Part shown: in pieces, positions 18,615 to 26,415 of the stretch | How positions within the stretch are numbered: position 1 is the stretch's first letter | How the letters are laid out: every line of letters begins with the position of its first letter | Source of the DNA: Streptomonospora mangrovi | GTDB taxonomy: Bacteria; Actinomycetota; Actinomycetes; Streptosporangiales; Streptosporangiaceae | Assembly: GCF_027604915.1 (NCBI RefSeq) | Contig: NZ_JAJAQC010000036.1 | Span: forward strand, 16,204-80,203 | Direction of reading: 5' to 3' | Length of the DNA: 64,000 nt | Position numbers and translations under genes: made by a program | Notes under the pieces: model-generated | The model's input: only the letters and a program-made list of their open reading frames with translations | Databases searched by the model: none | Told to the model about the DNA's origin: nothing

Positions 18615-18719
18615 ATGGGCCGCCACGAAGGACCGCCGCAGCCGCGCCCCCAGCCGATGCCCCCACCGCCGCCGCCCAGCCCCGACGGCGGCCCGCGCCC
18701 CGGACGGCACGAGAAGTGA
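18615..18719 (+). CDS. 34-residue proline-rich peptide coupled to methyltransferase
   Basis: ATG at 18615 lies four bases after GAGGAGAA, a much better site than anything before the methyltransferase. The peptide begins GRHEGPPQPRPQPMP, has a six-proline run, and ends PGRHEK, so the GRHE tetrapeptide appears at both ends. Its TGA overlaps the GTG of the next gene (GTGA), the usual sign of translational coupling. It has no Cys, Ser except one, or Thr, which argues against a lanthipeptide. It may be a modified peptide, or simply a coupling leader. Confidence 0.55.
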   Translation: MGRHEGPPQPRPQPMPPPPPPSPDGGPRPGRHEK

Positions 18720-19846
18720 CCGAGGAGCTGGAACAGTTCCTCTTGGCCACCGAGACCCTGGATCCCGCGTGGCGCGGCGCCTTCCGCGCCGTGCCACGCG
18801 CGGACTACCTGCCCGACGTCATCTGGCCCTTCACCCCCGAGGACGACCGGCGCCGGGTGGACCGCGCCGCCGACCCCGACGCCTGGGCGCGGTGGGCCGA
18901 GGCCGATGTGCCCATCACCGTGCAGTGGGACGACGGCGCCACCGCCGAGGCCGGTGAGGTGTACACCTCCAGCGCGTCCATGCCCAGCCTCGTCGCCGCG
19001 ATGCTGCGCGACCTGGACTCCCGGCCCGGCATGCGCGTGCTGGAGATCGGCACCGGCACCGGCTGGAACGCCGCGCTGCTGTGCGAGCGCCTGGGCGCGG
19101 AGGCGGTGACCACCGTCGAGGTCGACGCGTCGCTGGCCGAGCGCGCCCGCGCGCGGTTGCGCGCCGCCGGGTACCGGCCCGTGGTGGTCGCCGGGGACGG
19201 CCTGGCCGGGTGTCCCGACCGCGCGCCCTACGACCGCGTCATCGCCACGGTGGGGGTGCGCGCGGTGCCCGTGGCGTGGATCGACCAGACCCGGCCGGGC
19301 GGGGTGATCCTGGCGCCCTGGGGCACCCACTTCAGCACGCACGACGCCCTCGCGCGGCTGGTGGTGGCCGCCGACGGCAGCGCGTCGGGGCAGTTCACCG
19401 GACCCGCGCAGTTCATGAAGGCGCGCTCCCAGCGCCGGGCGTGGCCCGACCACGAGGAGTACGTCCGCACCGGCGACTCCACGGCCATGCGCACCGACCT
19501 GGACGTGGCCGACCTCTTCGATCCCGGCTACGGCGGGACCGGCATGCTGCTGGGCCTGCTCGTGCCCGACGCCGTCCACAACGCCCGCGACGGCAAGGTG
19601 TGGCTGTACGGGCTCACCGACCACTCCTGGGCCGCGGCCGTCACCGAGGACGGCACCACCTCGGCGTACCAGGGCGGCCCGCGCCGACTGTGGGAGGAGG
19701 TGGAGGCGGCGTACCGGTGGTGGCTGGCCCAGGGAAGCCCGGGAGTGGACCGGTTCGGCCTGACCGTGCACCCCGACGGCACCCACGAGGTGTGGCTGGA
19801 CACCCCCGACCACCCGGTGTCCCAGCCGGTCGGGGCATCCCGGTAG
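18716..19846 (+). CDS. PCMT-like SAM-dependent methyltransferase
   Basis: 376 residues from GTG 18716. The N terminus TEELEQFLLATETLDP precedes AVPRADYLPD, as in protein-L-isoaspartate O-methyltransferases, then about 40 residues of insert. SAM motif I is VLEIGTGTGWNAALL (near residue 105), followed by the acidic VEVDASL loop and the YDRVIATVGV motif III region. A 150-residue C-terminal extension beyond the catalytic core holds FGLTVHPDGTHEVWLD. This architecture matches actinomycete PCMT relatives found near modified-peptide genes (the FxLD methyltransferase group), rather than the housekeeping repair enzyme. The substrate is unknown; the overlapping proline-rich peptide is the obvious candidate partner. 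Confidence 0.85.
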   Translation: MTEELEQFLLATETLDPAWRGAFRAVPRADYLPDVIWPFTPEDDRRRVDRAADPDAWARWAEADVPITVQWDDGATAEAGEVYTSSASMPSLVAAMLRDLDSRPGMRVLEIGTGTGWNAALLCERLGAEAVTTVEVDASLAERARARLRAAGYRPVVVAGDGLAGCPDRAPYDRVIATVGVRAVPVAWIDQTRPGGVILAPWGTHFSTHDALARLVVAADGSASGQFTGPAQFMKARSQRRAWPDHEEYVRTGDSTAMRTDLDVADLFDPGYGGTGMLLGLLVPDAVHNARDGKVWLYGLTDHSWAAAVTEDGTTSAYQGGPRRLWEEVEAAYRWWLAQGSPGVDRFGLTVHPDGTHEVWLDTPDHPVSQPVGASR

Positions 19847-19991
19847 CGGGGGCCGCTGCCCCGCGCTGCTCCAGCAGGCCGAGAGCACGCCGCTGCGCGA
19901 TGCGGAGCCGTCGCGCGGCGGGTCCGACCTGCTGGGCGCGCTGTGCCGCTGGGGCCGCTGAGGCGGCCCGGAGTGCGGCGCACCGCGCACG

Positions 19992-20052
19992 CCGGGGGGA
20001 GGGCGCCGGGCGGGGCCGCCGTCCACGGCGCCGCCCGGCGCCCTCCCCCCGG
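19992..20052. terminator. Long perfect hairpin between convergent genes
   Basis: Perfect 22-bp arms (19992-20013 and 20031-20052) with extra GCCG/CGGC pairing in the 17-base loop region. It lies between the methyltransferase and the leftward DUF2157 gene and can terminate both. Confidence 0.85.
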
Positions 20053-20074
20053 CGGGGCGCGCCCGTCCGGCGGG

Positions 20075-21064
20075 TCATCCGGCGGTGCGGGCGGCGGGCT
20101 TGGCGCGGCGGTGGGTGCGCAGCCCCACCCAGCTCGCCACCAGCAGCACCGCGCCCGCCAGCAGCAGCACCGCCGCCGCGCCGATCGCGCCGTCGGTGAG
20201 GTCCCACACCAGCTCGGGCAGGCCCACGGTGATCCCCAGGACGCCGAACACCAGCAGCACGGCGCTGCGCTCCCACCGGTAGAAGACCAGGCAGGCCGCC
20301 GCCACGGCCAGGGTGGCGGCGTATCCCCAGGCGGTGTAGCCGTCCCAGGCCAGCACGATCTGGGAGCCCACCAGGGCCAGCGCGGGCGCCAGCCCCAGGC
20401 CCAGGCGCCGCTCGACGAGCGCGCCGGCGGCGGCCAGGGCGGCCCAGGCCAGCCCGAGCCCGATCCAGGCACCGCCCAGCAGCAGGCTGAAGTGGCGGGT
20501 CTGGGGCCACCAGGTGTCGATCAGCGCCGGCACCAGCCCGGCGGCCATCCCCCACACCGCCACCTGCCCCACCGCCGAGGGCAGCGCCGCGTAGCCGGCC
20601 GCCGCCACCACCAGGCCGACCAGCACCGGCGCCCAGGTGAGGTCGCCGTCGTACTCCAGGGACTCCCCCACCGCGAAGGCGGCGAGCACCGAGGCCAACG
20701 CCAGCAGCACCCCGCCTATGCGGCGCCGCACCGTGGGGACCGTGCCCCGGCGGCCCCGCAGGTGCTGGGGGCCGCCCGCCATCACCAGGGCGCCGGCGAC
20801 CGCGACCACGGCGAGCGCGGCGAGCAGGGCCACCCGCACCGGGCGGCTCAGCTCGCTCCAGGAGGCGCCCACCAGCGCGCAGGCGCCGGCCAGCACCAGG
20901 CCGCCGCCGATGTAGCCCACGACCTCCGTCCAGCGCGCGCCGGCGCGCCGGGGCTCGTGGGCGGCCAGCGCCGCCCGCACCTGGTCGGCCTGCCAGCCCG
21001 ACAGCACACCGCGCTCCACGAGGCCGCGCAAAGCCTCGTCGTGCGCACCCTCGGTTCCGCTCAT
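20075..21064 (-). CDS. DUF2157-type membrane protein
   Basis: 329 residues. A soluble N-terminal domain (residues 1-45, LRGLVERGVLSGWQADQVRAALA) matches the DUF2157 pattern, followed by about ten hydrophobic segments from residue 48 to 315 arranged in pairs (e.g. VVGYIGGGLVLAGACALVGASW, VALLAALAVVAVAGALVMAGG). Members are integral membrane proteins of unknown function, sometimes linked to envelope stress. ATG at 21064 lies seven to ten bases after GAGGAGGCGG; the longer frame starting at 21160 is rejected. The gene converges on the methyltransferase gene. Confidence 0.85.
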   Translation of the reverse strand: MSGTEGAHDEALRGLVERGVLSGWQADQVRAALAAHEPRRAGARWTEVVGYIGGGLVLAGACALVGASWSELSRPVRVALLAALAVVAVAGALVMAGGPQHLRGRRGTVPTVRRRIGGVLLALASVLAAFAVGESLEYDGDLTWAPVLVGLVVAAAGYAALPSAVGQVAVWGMAAGLVPALIDTWWPQTRHFSLLLGGAWIGLGLAWAALAAAGALVERRLGLGLAPALALVGSQIVLAWDGYTAWGYAATLAVAAACLVFYRWERSAVLLVFGVLGITVGLPELVWDLTDGAIGAAAVLLLAGAVLLVASWVGLRTHRRAKPAARTAG

Positions 21065-21326
21065 GTCCGTCCGCCTCCTCGTCGCCTCCGGGGTGACCGG
21101 TCGCCGACCGGTGTACCCATCCCATCGTGGCGGCGCGGTCGGGGGCGTGAGTACGGGCACTCAACTTGCGGCGCGCGCCCGGGGCCGAAACCGGCGGAGG
21201 CGCCCCCGCGCCCCCCGGCGGGCGGGGTGCGGGGGCGCCTCGAAGCCTGCGGGCGCACGCGCGGCCGGCGGACGGACACCGGCGCGCGTGCGCCCCTGGG
21301 GGGAGGGCGCGGGGGCGCGGGTGCGG

Positions 21327-22370
21327 CTAGGAGCCGTACTCGGCGCGGATGCGGTCGGCGTAGTGGGAGAACTCGCAGGCGTGCAGGAAAGCCGAGCGCA
21401 TGGTGCCCGGGTTGGCCTTGCCGGTGCCCGCGATGTCGAAGGCGGTGCCGTGGTCCACCGAGGTGCGCAGGATCGGCAGCCCCACGGTGACCGAGATCGT
21501 GCCGTCGAAGTCGAAGGTCTTGGCGGCGATGTGCCCCTGGTCGTGGTATTGGGAGAGCACGCCGTCGTAGCGGTCCTGGAGCAGTTGGTGGAACACCGAG
21601 TCGGCGGGCACCGGCCCGGACACGTCGGCACCGGTGGCGCGCACCCGCTCCACCGCCGGGGCCAGGTGGTCGATCTCCTCGCGGCCGAACGCGCCGTTCT
21701 CGCCGCCGTGGGGGTTGATGGCGGCCACGGCCAGGCGCGGGTTGTCGTGGCCGAACACCCGCAGCGCCGTCAGCGCCTCCTCGATGCTCTTGACCTGGTG
21801 CTCGACGCTGACCTGGTCCAGCGCCGTGCGCAGCGACACGTGCCGGGTGGCGAAGAAGATCTTCTTGCCGCGCACCACGAACATGGTGTTCTGCCGGGTG
21901 ACCCCGGTGAGCGCGCCCAGCATCTCGGTGTGGCCCAGGTGCTCGCTGCCCGCCGCCCAGATGGCCTCCTTGTTGATGGGGCCGGTGACGATCCCGGCGA
22001 CGCCGCCCTCCATCGCCGCGCCGGTGGCCACCTCGATCGCGCGCACGGCGGCCTCGCCGGCCCGCTTGTCGACCACGCCCCAGGGCAGCTCGGTCTCGCC
22101 CAGCACGCCGATGTCGAAGCAGTCGATCACGCCGTCCTGCTCGGCGGGCAGGTCCCACGAGTCCAGCGCGCGCACCTCCACGTCGATGCCGCACACGGCG
22201 GCGGCGCGGCGCAGCACGGCCGGGTCGGCCACCACGACGGCGCGGGCCGACGCGGAGGCGCCGACCTCGGTGAGGGTGCGCACGGTGATCTCGGGGCCGA
22301 TCCCCACGGGGTCGCCCACGGTGACCGCGAGGGCGGGGCGCCCGGGGGCGGTCTGCGTTCGTTCGGACAT
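21327..22370 (-). CDS. pdxA2: 4-phospho-D-threonate/erythronate 3-dehydrogenase (PdxA2 type)
   Basis: 347 residues of the PdxA family, NAD-dependent dehydrogenases that oxidise and decarboxylate a phosphorylated hydroxy acid. Visible signatures are VTVGDPVGIGPEI at the start, GPINKEAIWAAG, GHTEMLG (metal His), SQYHDQGHIAAK and VDHGTAFDIAGTG. By itself it could be PdxA of vitamin B6 synthesis. Its position directly after a DUF1537 kinase gene marks it as the PdxA2 of four-carbon acid sugar catabolism, which makes dihydroxyacetone phosphate and CO2 from 4-phospho-D-threonate or -erythronate. ATG at 22370. It is the last gene of the operon read from 26.1 kb leftward. Confidence 0.88.
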   Translation of the reverse strand: MSERTQTAPGRPALAVTVGDPVGIGPEITVRTLTEVGASASARAVVVADPAVLRRAAAVCGIDVEVRALDSWDLPAEQDGVIDCFDIGVLGETELPWGVVDKRAGEAAVRAIEVATGAAMEGGVAGIVTGPINKEAIWAAGSEHLGHTEMLGALTGVTRQNTMFVVRGKKIFFATRHVSLRTALDQVSVEHQVKSIEEALTALRVFGHDNPRLAVAAINPHGGENGAFGREEIDHLAPAVERVRATGADVSGPVPADSVFHQLLQDRYDGVLSQYHDQGHIAAKTFDFDGTISVTVGLPILRTSVDHGTAFDIAGTGKANPGTMRSAFLHACEFSHYADRIRAEYGS

Positions 22371-22446
22371 CTCGGGTTCCTCCCAGTTGGCCGGCCCGGC
22401 CGCGCGGGCGCGCGGCCGGGCGCCGTCGTTTTCCTGCCGGTGCTGC

Positions 22447-23859
22447 TCAGCCGGCGCGGCGGTGCGCCGGAGCCGGTCGGGCGCCCTGGCCCGGCCCGGC
22501 GGGGGGTGGGGACGCGGGCGCGGGGCGCGCCGGGGGCGGGGGGTGCTCGGCGACCTCGGCGGCGACCGTGCGCATGCGCGCCTGGACCGCGCGGCGCAGC
22601 CGGTTGAAGCACTCCACCAGGGTGCTGTCGTCGCCCACGAGCCCGCCCTTGGTGACCACCGGCACGCCGTCGAGCGGGCCGCCGCTGAGGCGGCCGTGCA
22701 CGGCGAGCGGCACGACCTCGCCGCCCACCTCGAAGGCGCGCACGCCCAGCGCCTCCAGCACGGCCGAGGTGACCTCGCCGCCGCTGGTGTAGAGGCCGCT
22801 GGGGACGGCGGTGCCCGCGGCGCGGGCCACCACGTCGGCCACCAGCGCCGCCAGCAGTCCGGGCAGCGCGAGCTTGGCGGCCTCGGGCAGGTCCACCACG
22901 TCGCGGGCCGAGCCGGCGGTGCGCACCACGACCGGTTCGGGGAACTCCGCCTCCTCCAGGTGGGCCAGAACCTCCCCGGCCACCTCGGCACGGTAGGCGG
23001 GCTCGGCCGAGGCCAGGCGGGCGGCGTCGACGTCGACGAACCGGACCGGGCCGGTGCGCGCCAGCGCGTCCAACTGGCGGCGGGTCAGCTCGGTGGCGCT
23101 TCCCACCACCGCCAGCAGCGGGCCCGCCGCCGCCGCCCGGCCGCGCAGCCGCAGCGCGTCGGCCAGCAGCGCCCCGGTGGGTCCGGGGTCCACCGCCACC
23201 CACACGGTGTCCTGCTCGCGGGCGACCTCGGCGGCGGCCTGGGCGATGTCGGCCAGGTGCTGCTCGGTGAGCGCGTCGCACAGCACGACGGGCTCCTCGC
23301 CGGCCGCCAGCGCGGTGGCCAGGGTGCCCTGGGTGACCGTGCGCAGCGGCACGTGGCGCACGGCCAGGCCGGTCTGCTCGGCGACGATGTCGGCGACCAC
23401 GCTGGTGCGCATGGGGTTGAGCGGGTCCAGGGCCAGCTCGCTGCGCTCCAGCGGCAGCCCGTCGAGCAACTGCACGCCGTCGACGGTGACCCGGCCCGAG
23501 GCGGGGAAGGCCGGGGCGAACAGGGCGCGCACCCGCGCGCGGGGGTCGACCCGGTCGCGGACCGCCCGCCAGGCCGCCTCCAGTTCGGCGCCGATGTTGC
23601 CGCGCAGGGTGGTGTCGGTGCGCTTGACCACCAGGCCCACGGGCCACACCGCCGCCACCGCCTCGGCCACCAGGTGCGCCGCCCGGGCGGGCGGCACGTG
23701 CCGGCTGTCGAGGTTGGTCACGACCACGTCGTAGTCGCGGGCCGCGCGCGCCGCCTGGTCGGGGGCGACGGTGGCCACCCGCATCCCGGCGCGCGCGAAG
23801 CGGGCGCCGGTGGCGTTGGCGCCGGTGAGGTCGTCGGCGACGACGAGCACGTGGGCCAC
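22447..23859 (-). CDS. dtnK: Four-carbon acid sugar kinase (DUF1537, DtnK/DenK type)
   Basis: 470 residues of the DUF1537 kinase family, shown to phosphorylate D-threonate or D-erythronate at O4. The N-terminal domain begins HVLVVADDLTGANATGARFA (acid-sugar binding DDLTGA) and includes VVKRTDTTLRGNIG and FAPAFPASGR. The C-terminal nucleotide-binding domain has SGLYTSGGEVTSAVLEALG and the terminal VPVVTKGGLVGDD (KxGGxG-like). The last 35 residues are a Pro/Ala tail not typical of the family. ATG at 23859 is nine bases after the transporter stop. Which epimer it uses cannot be told from sequence. Together with PdxA2, GntP and DeoR it forms a complete uptake-and-degradation unit. Confidence 0.9.
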   Translation of the reverse strand: MAHVLVVADDLTGANATGARFARAGMRVATVAPDQAARAARDYDVVVTNLDSRHVPPARAAHLVAEAVAAVWPVGLVVKRTDTTLRGNIGAELEAAWRAVRDRVDPRARVRALFAPAFPASGRVTVDGVQLLDGLPLERSELALDPLNPMRTSVVADIVAEQTGLAVRHVPLRTVTQGTLATALAAGEEPVVLCDALTEQHLADIAQAAAEVAREQDTVWVAVDPGPTGALLADALRLRGRAAAAGPLLAVVGSATELTRRQLDALARTGPVRFVDVDAARLASAEPAYRAEVAGEVLAHLEEAEFPEPVVVRTAGSARDVVDLPEAAKLALPGLLAALVADVVARAAGTAVPSGLYTSGGEVTSAVLEALGVRAFEVGGEVVPLAVHGRLSGGPLDGVPVVTKGGLVGDDSTLVECFNRLRRAVQARMRTVAAEVAEHPPPPARPAPASPPPAGPGQGARPAPAHRRAG

Positions 23860-23868
23860 GGTGTCCTC

Positions 23869-25269
23869 CTATCCCAGAATCAGCGCGGCGATGCCGAGCA
23901 GCGGCAGGCTGGCCGCCCACAGCACGGTCGACATGCCCGACCACATCTTCACGGCGGCGCCCCCGGTCAGCCCGGTGAAGCGGGTGACCACCCAGAAGTA
24001 GGAGTCGCTGACGTAGGAGAAGACGAACGACCCGGCGCAGGCGGAGAGCACCGCCACCGTGGGGTCGATGCCGGCCGACTGCACGACGGGGGCGCTGAGG
24101 GTGGCGGCGGTGATCATGGCGACCGTGCCCGAGCCCTGGGCCAGGCGCACGAAGGTGGCGATGATGAACGGCATCAGGAACATCGGCACGGGCCAGCCGG
24201 CCACGGCCTCGCCCAGCGCGTCGCCCACGCCGGACTGGCGCAGGACCTCGCCGAAGGCGCCGCCGGCGCCGGTGATGAAGACGATCATGCCGGCCGAGGC
24301 CGCGGCGGCGGTCAGCCAGCCGATGACGGTCTTGCGGGGGGTGCCGCGGCGGGGCAGCACGTAGACGCCGACCGCCAGGCCGATGAGCAGCGCGATGGCG
24401 GGGTTGCCGATGAAGGTGAAGACCTCGGCCAGGGCGGTGCCCTCGGCCACGGCCGTGCTGACGGTGTTGCCGATGATCAGCAGCAGCGGCAGCAGCAGCG
24501 GGATCGCGGCCACCAGCGGGTTGACGCGGGGGCGCTCGGGGGCGGTGGGCTCGGCGTCCGTCCCGGCGGACCCGGCGGAGCCGGTGCCGGACTCCCCGGC
24601 CGATCCGGAAGTGCCGGCGGCGGCCATCTCGGGCACGAGGTCGGGGTCGAGCTGCTTCTCCAGGCGCGGACCCATGATGCGGGCGTAGGCCACCACGACG
24701 GGGATGAGCACGATGGACATCAGGCCGCCGGCCAGGATCACGGTGCCCAGGTCGGCGCCGAGCAGGCCCACGGCGGCGAGGGGGCCGGGGGTGGGCGGCA
24801 CCAGGTGGTGGGTGATGGACAGCCCGCCGGCCAGCGCCAGCGACAGGGTGACCAGGGGCTTGCCGTAGCGCCGGGCCAGGGAGCGGGCCAGCGGGTGCAG
24901 GATGACGAATCCGGAGTCGCAGAACACCGGGACGGACACGACCGCGCCGGTGGCGGTCATGGCGACGTCCTCGCGGCCCTTGCCGGCCATGTTCAGGAAC
25001 ATTCGCGCCAGCGCGTCGGCGCCGCCGCTCTCCTCCAGCACCTTGCCGATCATCACGCCCAGGGCGATGACGATGCCGATCCCGGCCAGGGTGTTGCCGA
25101 AGCCGGTGGTGATGTGCTCGATCAGCTCGGTGACCGGCACGCCGGCGATCACACCGGTGACCAGCGCGCCGGCCAGCAGGCCGACGAACGCGTCCAACCG
25201 CGTCCAGACGATGATCGCGACGACCGCGGCGACGCCGATGATCAGCGCCGCGAGAAGGTGTAGTTCCAT
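23869..25269 (-). CDS. GntP-family acid sugar:H+ symporter
   Basis: 466 residues and about 12 transmembrane segments of the gluconate permease (GntP) family. It begins MELHLLAALIIG, has a DAFVGLLAGALVTGV turn, a PVFCDSGFVILHPLARSLAR central motif, HHLVPPTPGPLA (the conserved GntP HLVPPTPGP) and a final cluster of helices. A hydrophilic Ser/Gly/Glu loop lies near residues 205-245 (GTSGSAGESGTGSAGSAG). Its place between the DeoR regulator and the kinase indicates that it imports D-threonate, D-erythronate or a similar acid. ATG at 25269 has AAAGGGG six bases upstream; an in-frame upstream extension is rejected. Confidence 0.93.
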   Translation of the reverse strand: MELHLLAALIIGVAAVVAIIVWTRLDAFVGLLAGALVTGVIAGVPVTELIEHITTGFGNTLAGIGIVIALGVMIGKVLEESGGADALARMFLNMAGKGREDVAMTATGAVVSVPVFCDSGFVILHPLARSLARRYGKPLVTLSLALAGGLSITHHLVPPTPGPLAAVGLLGADLGTVILAGGLMSIVLIPVVVAYARIMGPRLEKQLDPDLVPEMAAAGTSGSAGESGTGSAGSAGTDAEPTAPERPRVNPLVAAIPLLLPLLLIIGNTVSTAVAEGTALAEVFTFIGNPAIALLIGLAVGVYVLPRRGTPRKTVIGWLTAAAASAGMIVFITGAGGAFGEVLRQSGVGDALGEAVAGWPVPMFLMPFIIATFVRLAQGSGTVAMITAATLSAPVVQSAGIDPTVAVLSACAGSFVFSYVSDSYFWVVTRFTGLTGGAAVKMWSGMSTVLWAASLPLLGIAALILG

Positions 25270-25288
25270 GTCCGCCCCTTTCGTGGGG

Positions 25289-26074
25289 TCAATCCGTTGC
25301 CGCAGGCGTGTTGGGGCCGCCTGCCGTCTCCACGACGCGGAGTTCGCACGCGGGGTCGGCGTCGAGGAGCCGGGTGTCCTCCGCGCTGATGCCGTCGTCG
25401 GTGAGGAGGACGTAGTGGCCGGGCAGGACCGCCCAGTAGGCGTACTCCTCGGCACGCACCTTGCTGGAGTCGGCCACCACCACGACCGTGCGCGCGCTGC
25501 GCATCTGGAGTTCCTTCATCGCCGCCAGTTCGGGGCTGGGGCAGTTGACGCCGCGGCCGGGGACGATCCCGTCGGCCCCGATGAAGGCGATGTCGGCGGT
25601 GATGCGGTCGAGCACGCCGCGGGCGTAGTCGCCCACGATGGAGCCGCGCCGGCGCCGCACCCGGCCGCCGATGACGATCAGCTCGATCCCCTCGGCGTCG
25701 TGGAGCGCGGTCATGGGCCCCAGCCCGCTGGTGACCACGGTCGGTCCCGACCGCTGGGCCAGCCGCTCGGCGATGAACGTGGTCGTGCTGCCCGCGTCGA
25801 GCAGCACCACGTGGTCGTCCTGGACCAGGTCGGCGGCGCAGGCGGCGATGCGCCGCTTGGCCGGGGCGTGGCGCAGGCTCTTCTGGGTCCACGACAGCTC
25901 CCCGCCCGCGGGTGCGGGCACGGCCCCGCCGTGGGTGCGCACGACCTTGCCGGCCTGCTCCAGTTCGGCGAGGCCCCGCCGGACGGTGGAGGGGCTGATG
26001 CCGAGTGCCCGGGCGAGGTCCTCGACCCGCTGGACGCCGTCGGTGACGGCGTCGAGCAGCTCTTGATGGCGCAC
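25289..26074 (-). CDS. DeoR/GlpR-family transcriptional regulator
   Basis: 261 residues. The N-terminal helix-turn-helix is VEDLARALGISPSTVRRGLAELEQAGKVVRTHGGAV, exactly the DeoR signature. The C-terminal sugar-phosphate sensor domain shows LLDAGSTTTFIAERL, IGGRVRRRRGSIVGDYA, and ADIAFIGADGI. GTG at 26074 follows TAGGAG. It heads the operon of GntP transporter, DUF1537 kinase and PdxA2; two direct repeats upstream, one over the promoter, make autoregulation and operon repression likely. The effector would be a four-carbon sugar acid or its phosphate (inference). Confidence 0.93.
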   Translation of the reverse strand: MRHQELLDAVTDGVQRVEDLARALGISPSTVRRGLAELEQAGKVVRTHGGAVPAPAGGELSWTQKSLRHAPAKRRIAACAADLVQDDHVVLLDAGSTTTFIAERLAQRSGPTVVTSGLGPMTALHDAEGIELIVIGGRVRRRRGSIVGDYARGVLDRITADIAFIGADGIVPGRGVNCPSPELAAMKELQMRSARTVVVVADSSKVRAEEYAYWAVLPGHYVLLTDDGISAEDTRLLDADPACELRVVETAGGPNTPAATD

Positions 26075-26086
26075 CCTGACTCCTAC

Positions 26087-26144
26087 GTGCTCATTTCGCG
26101 CAAGTTAACTCCCAGATAATGACCCATGTGCTCACGTTGCGCAA
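26087..26144 (-). promoter_or_regulatory. DeoR promoter with two direct-repeat operators
   Basis: On the minus strand, TTGCGC-GAAA-TGAGCAC (26087-26103) and TTGCGC-AACG-TGAGCAC (26128-26144) are 17-bp direct repeats whose starts lie 41 bp apart. The upstream copy supplies a TTGCGC -35 (26139-26144), 17 bp before a CATTAT -10 (26116-26121). The other lies between that -10 and the start codon. Confidence 0.75.
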
Positions 26145-26294
26145 CAGATGACCGGAAAATTGACTAAAACGCGCAGCGGGGTCGGGAGTGTGCACCGCGT
26201 CACCAACGCGCCGGAAACCGGTACGGCGCCGGGCCTGCCGTTTCGGGAGAGGGGTGCGCCGAGGCGGCGGAGGCAGCCGGGCGCGCACGCCGAC

Positions 26295-26333
26295 GGCCCC
26301 CGGAGAGCGTGGAAACCACCCCAACCGGGGGCC
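26295..26333 (-). terminator. Possible terminator-like hairpin upstream of the DeoR operon
   Basis: Arms GGCCCCCGG (26295-26303) and CCGGGGGCC (26325-26333) separated by 21 bases lie about 80 bp beyond the dxs stop. The loop is long and no U tract is seen, so this is tentative. Confidence 0.4.
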
Positions 26334-26415
26334 GGCCGCGCGCGGATCAACGGTCCGCGCGCCACCTGAACGCGCGGGTCCACCGCCGACCGGGCGACCG
26401 CCCGGCCGCGGGCGG

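Noticed and set aside
19847..19961. Short C-terminal-like frame after the methyltransferase (ends GALCRWGR)
   Set aside because: No start codon and no recognisable family; probably chance.
21634..25263. 1209-residue plus-strand ORF across pdxA2, dtnK and gntP
   Set aside because: Shadow of three well-supported minus-strand genes; repetitive Gly/Ala/Arg/His composition typical of GC-rich antisense frames.
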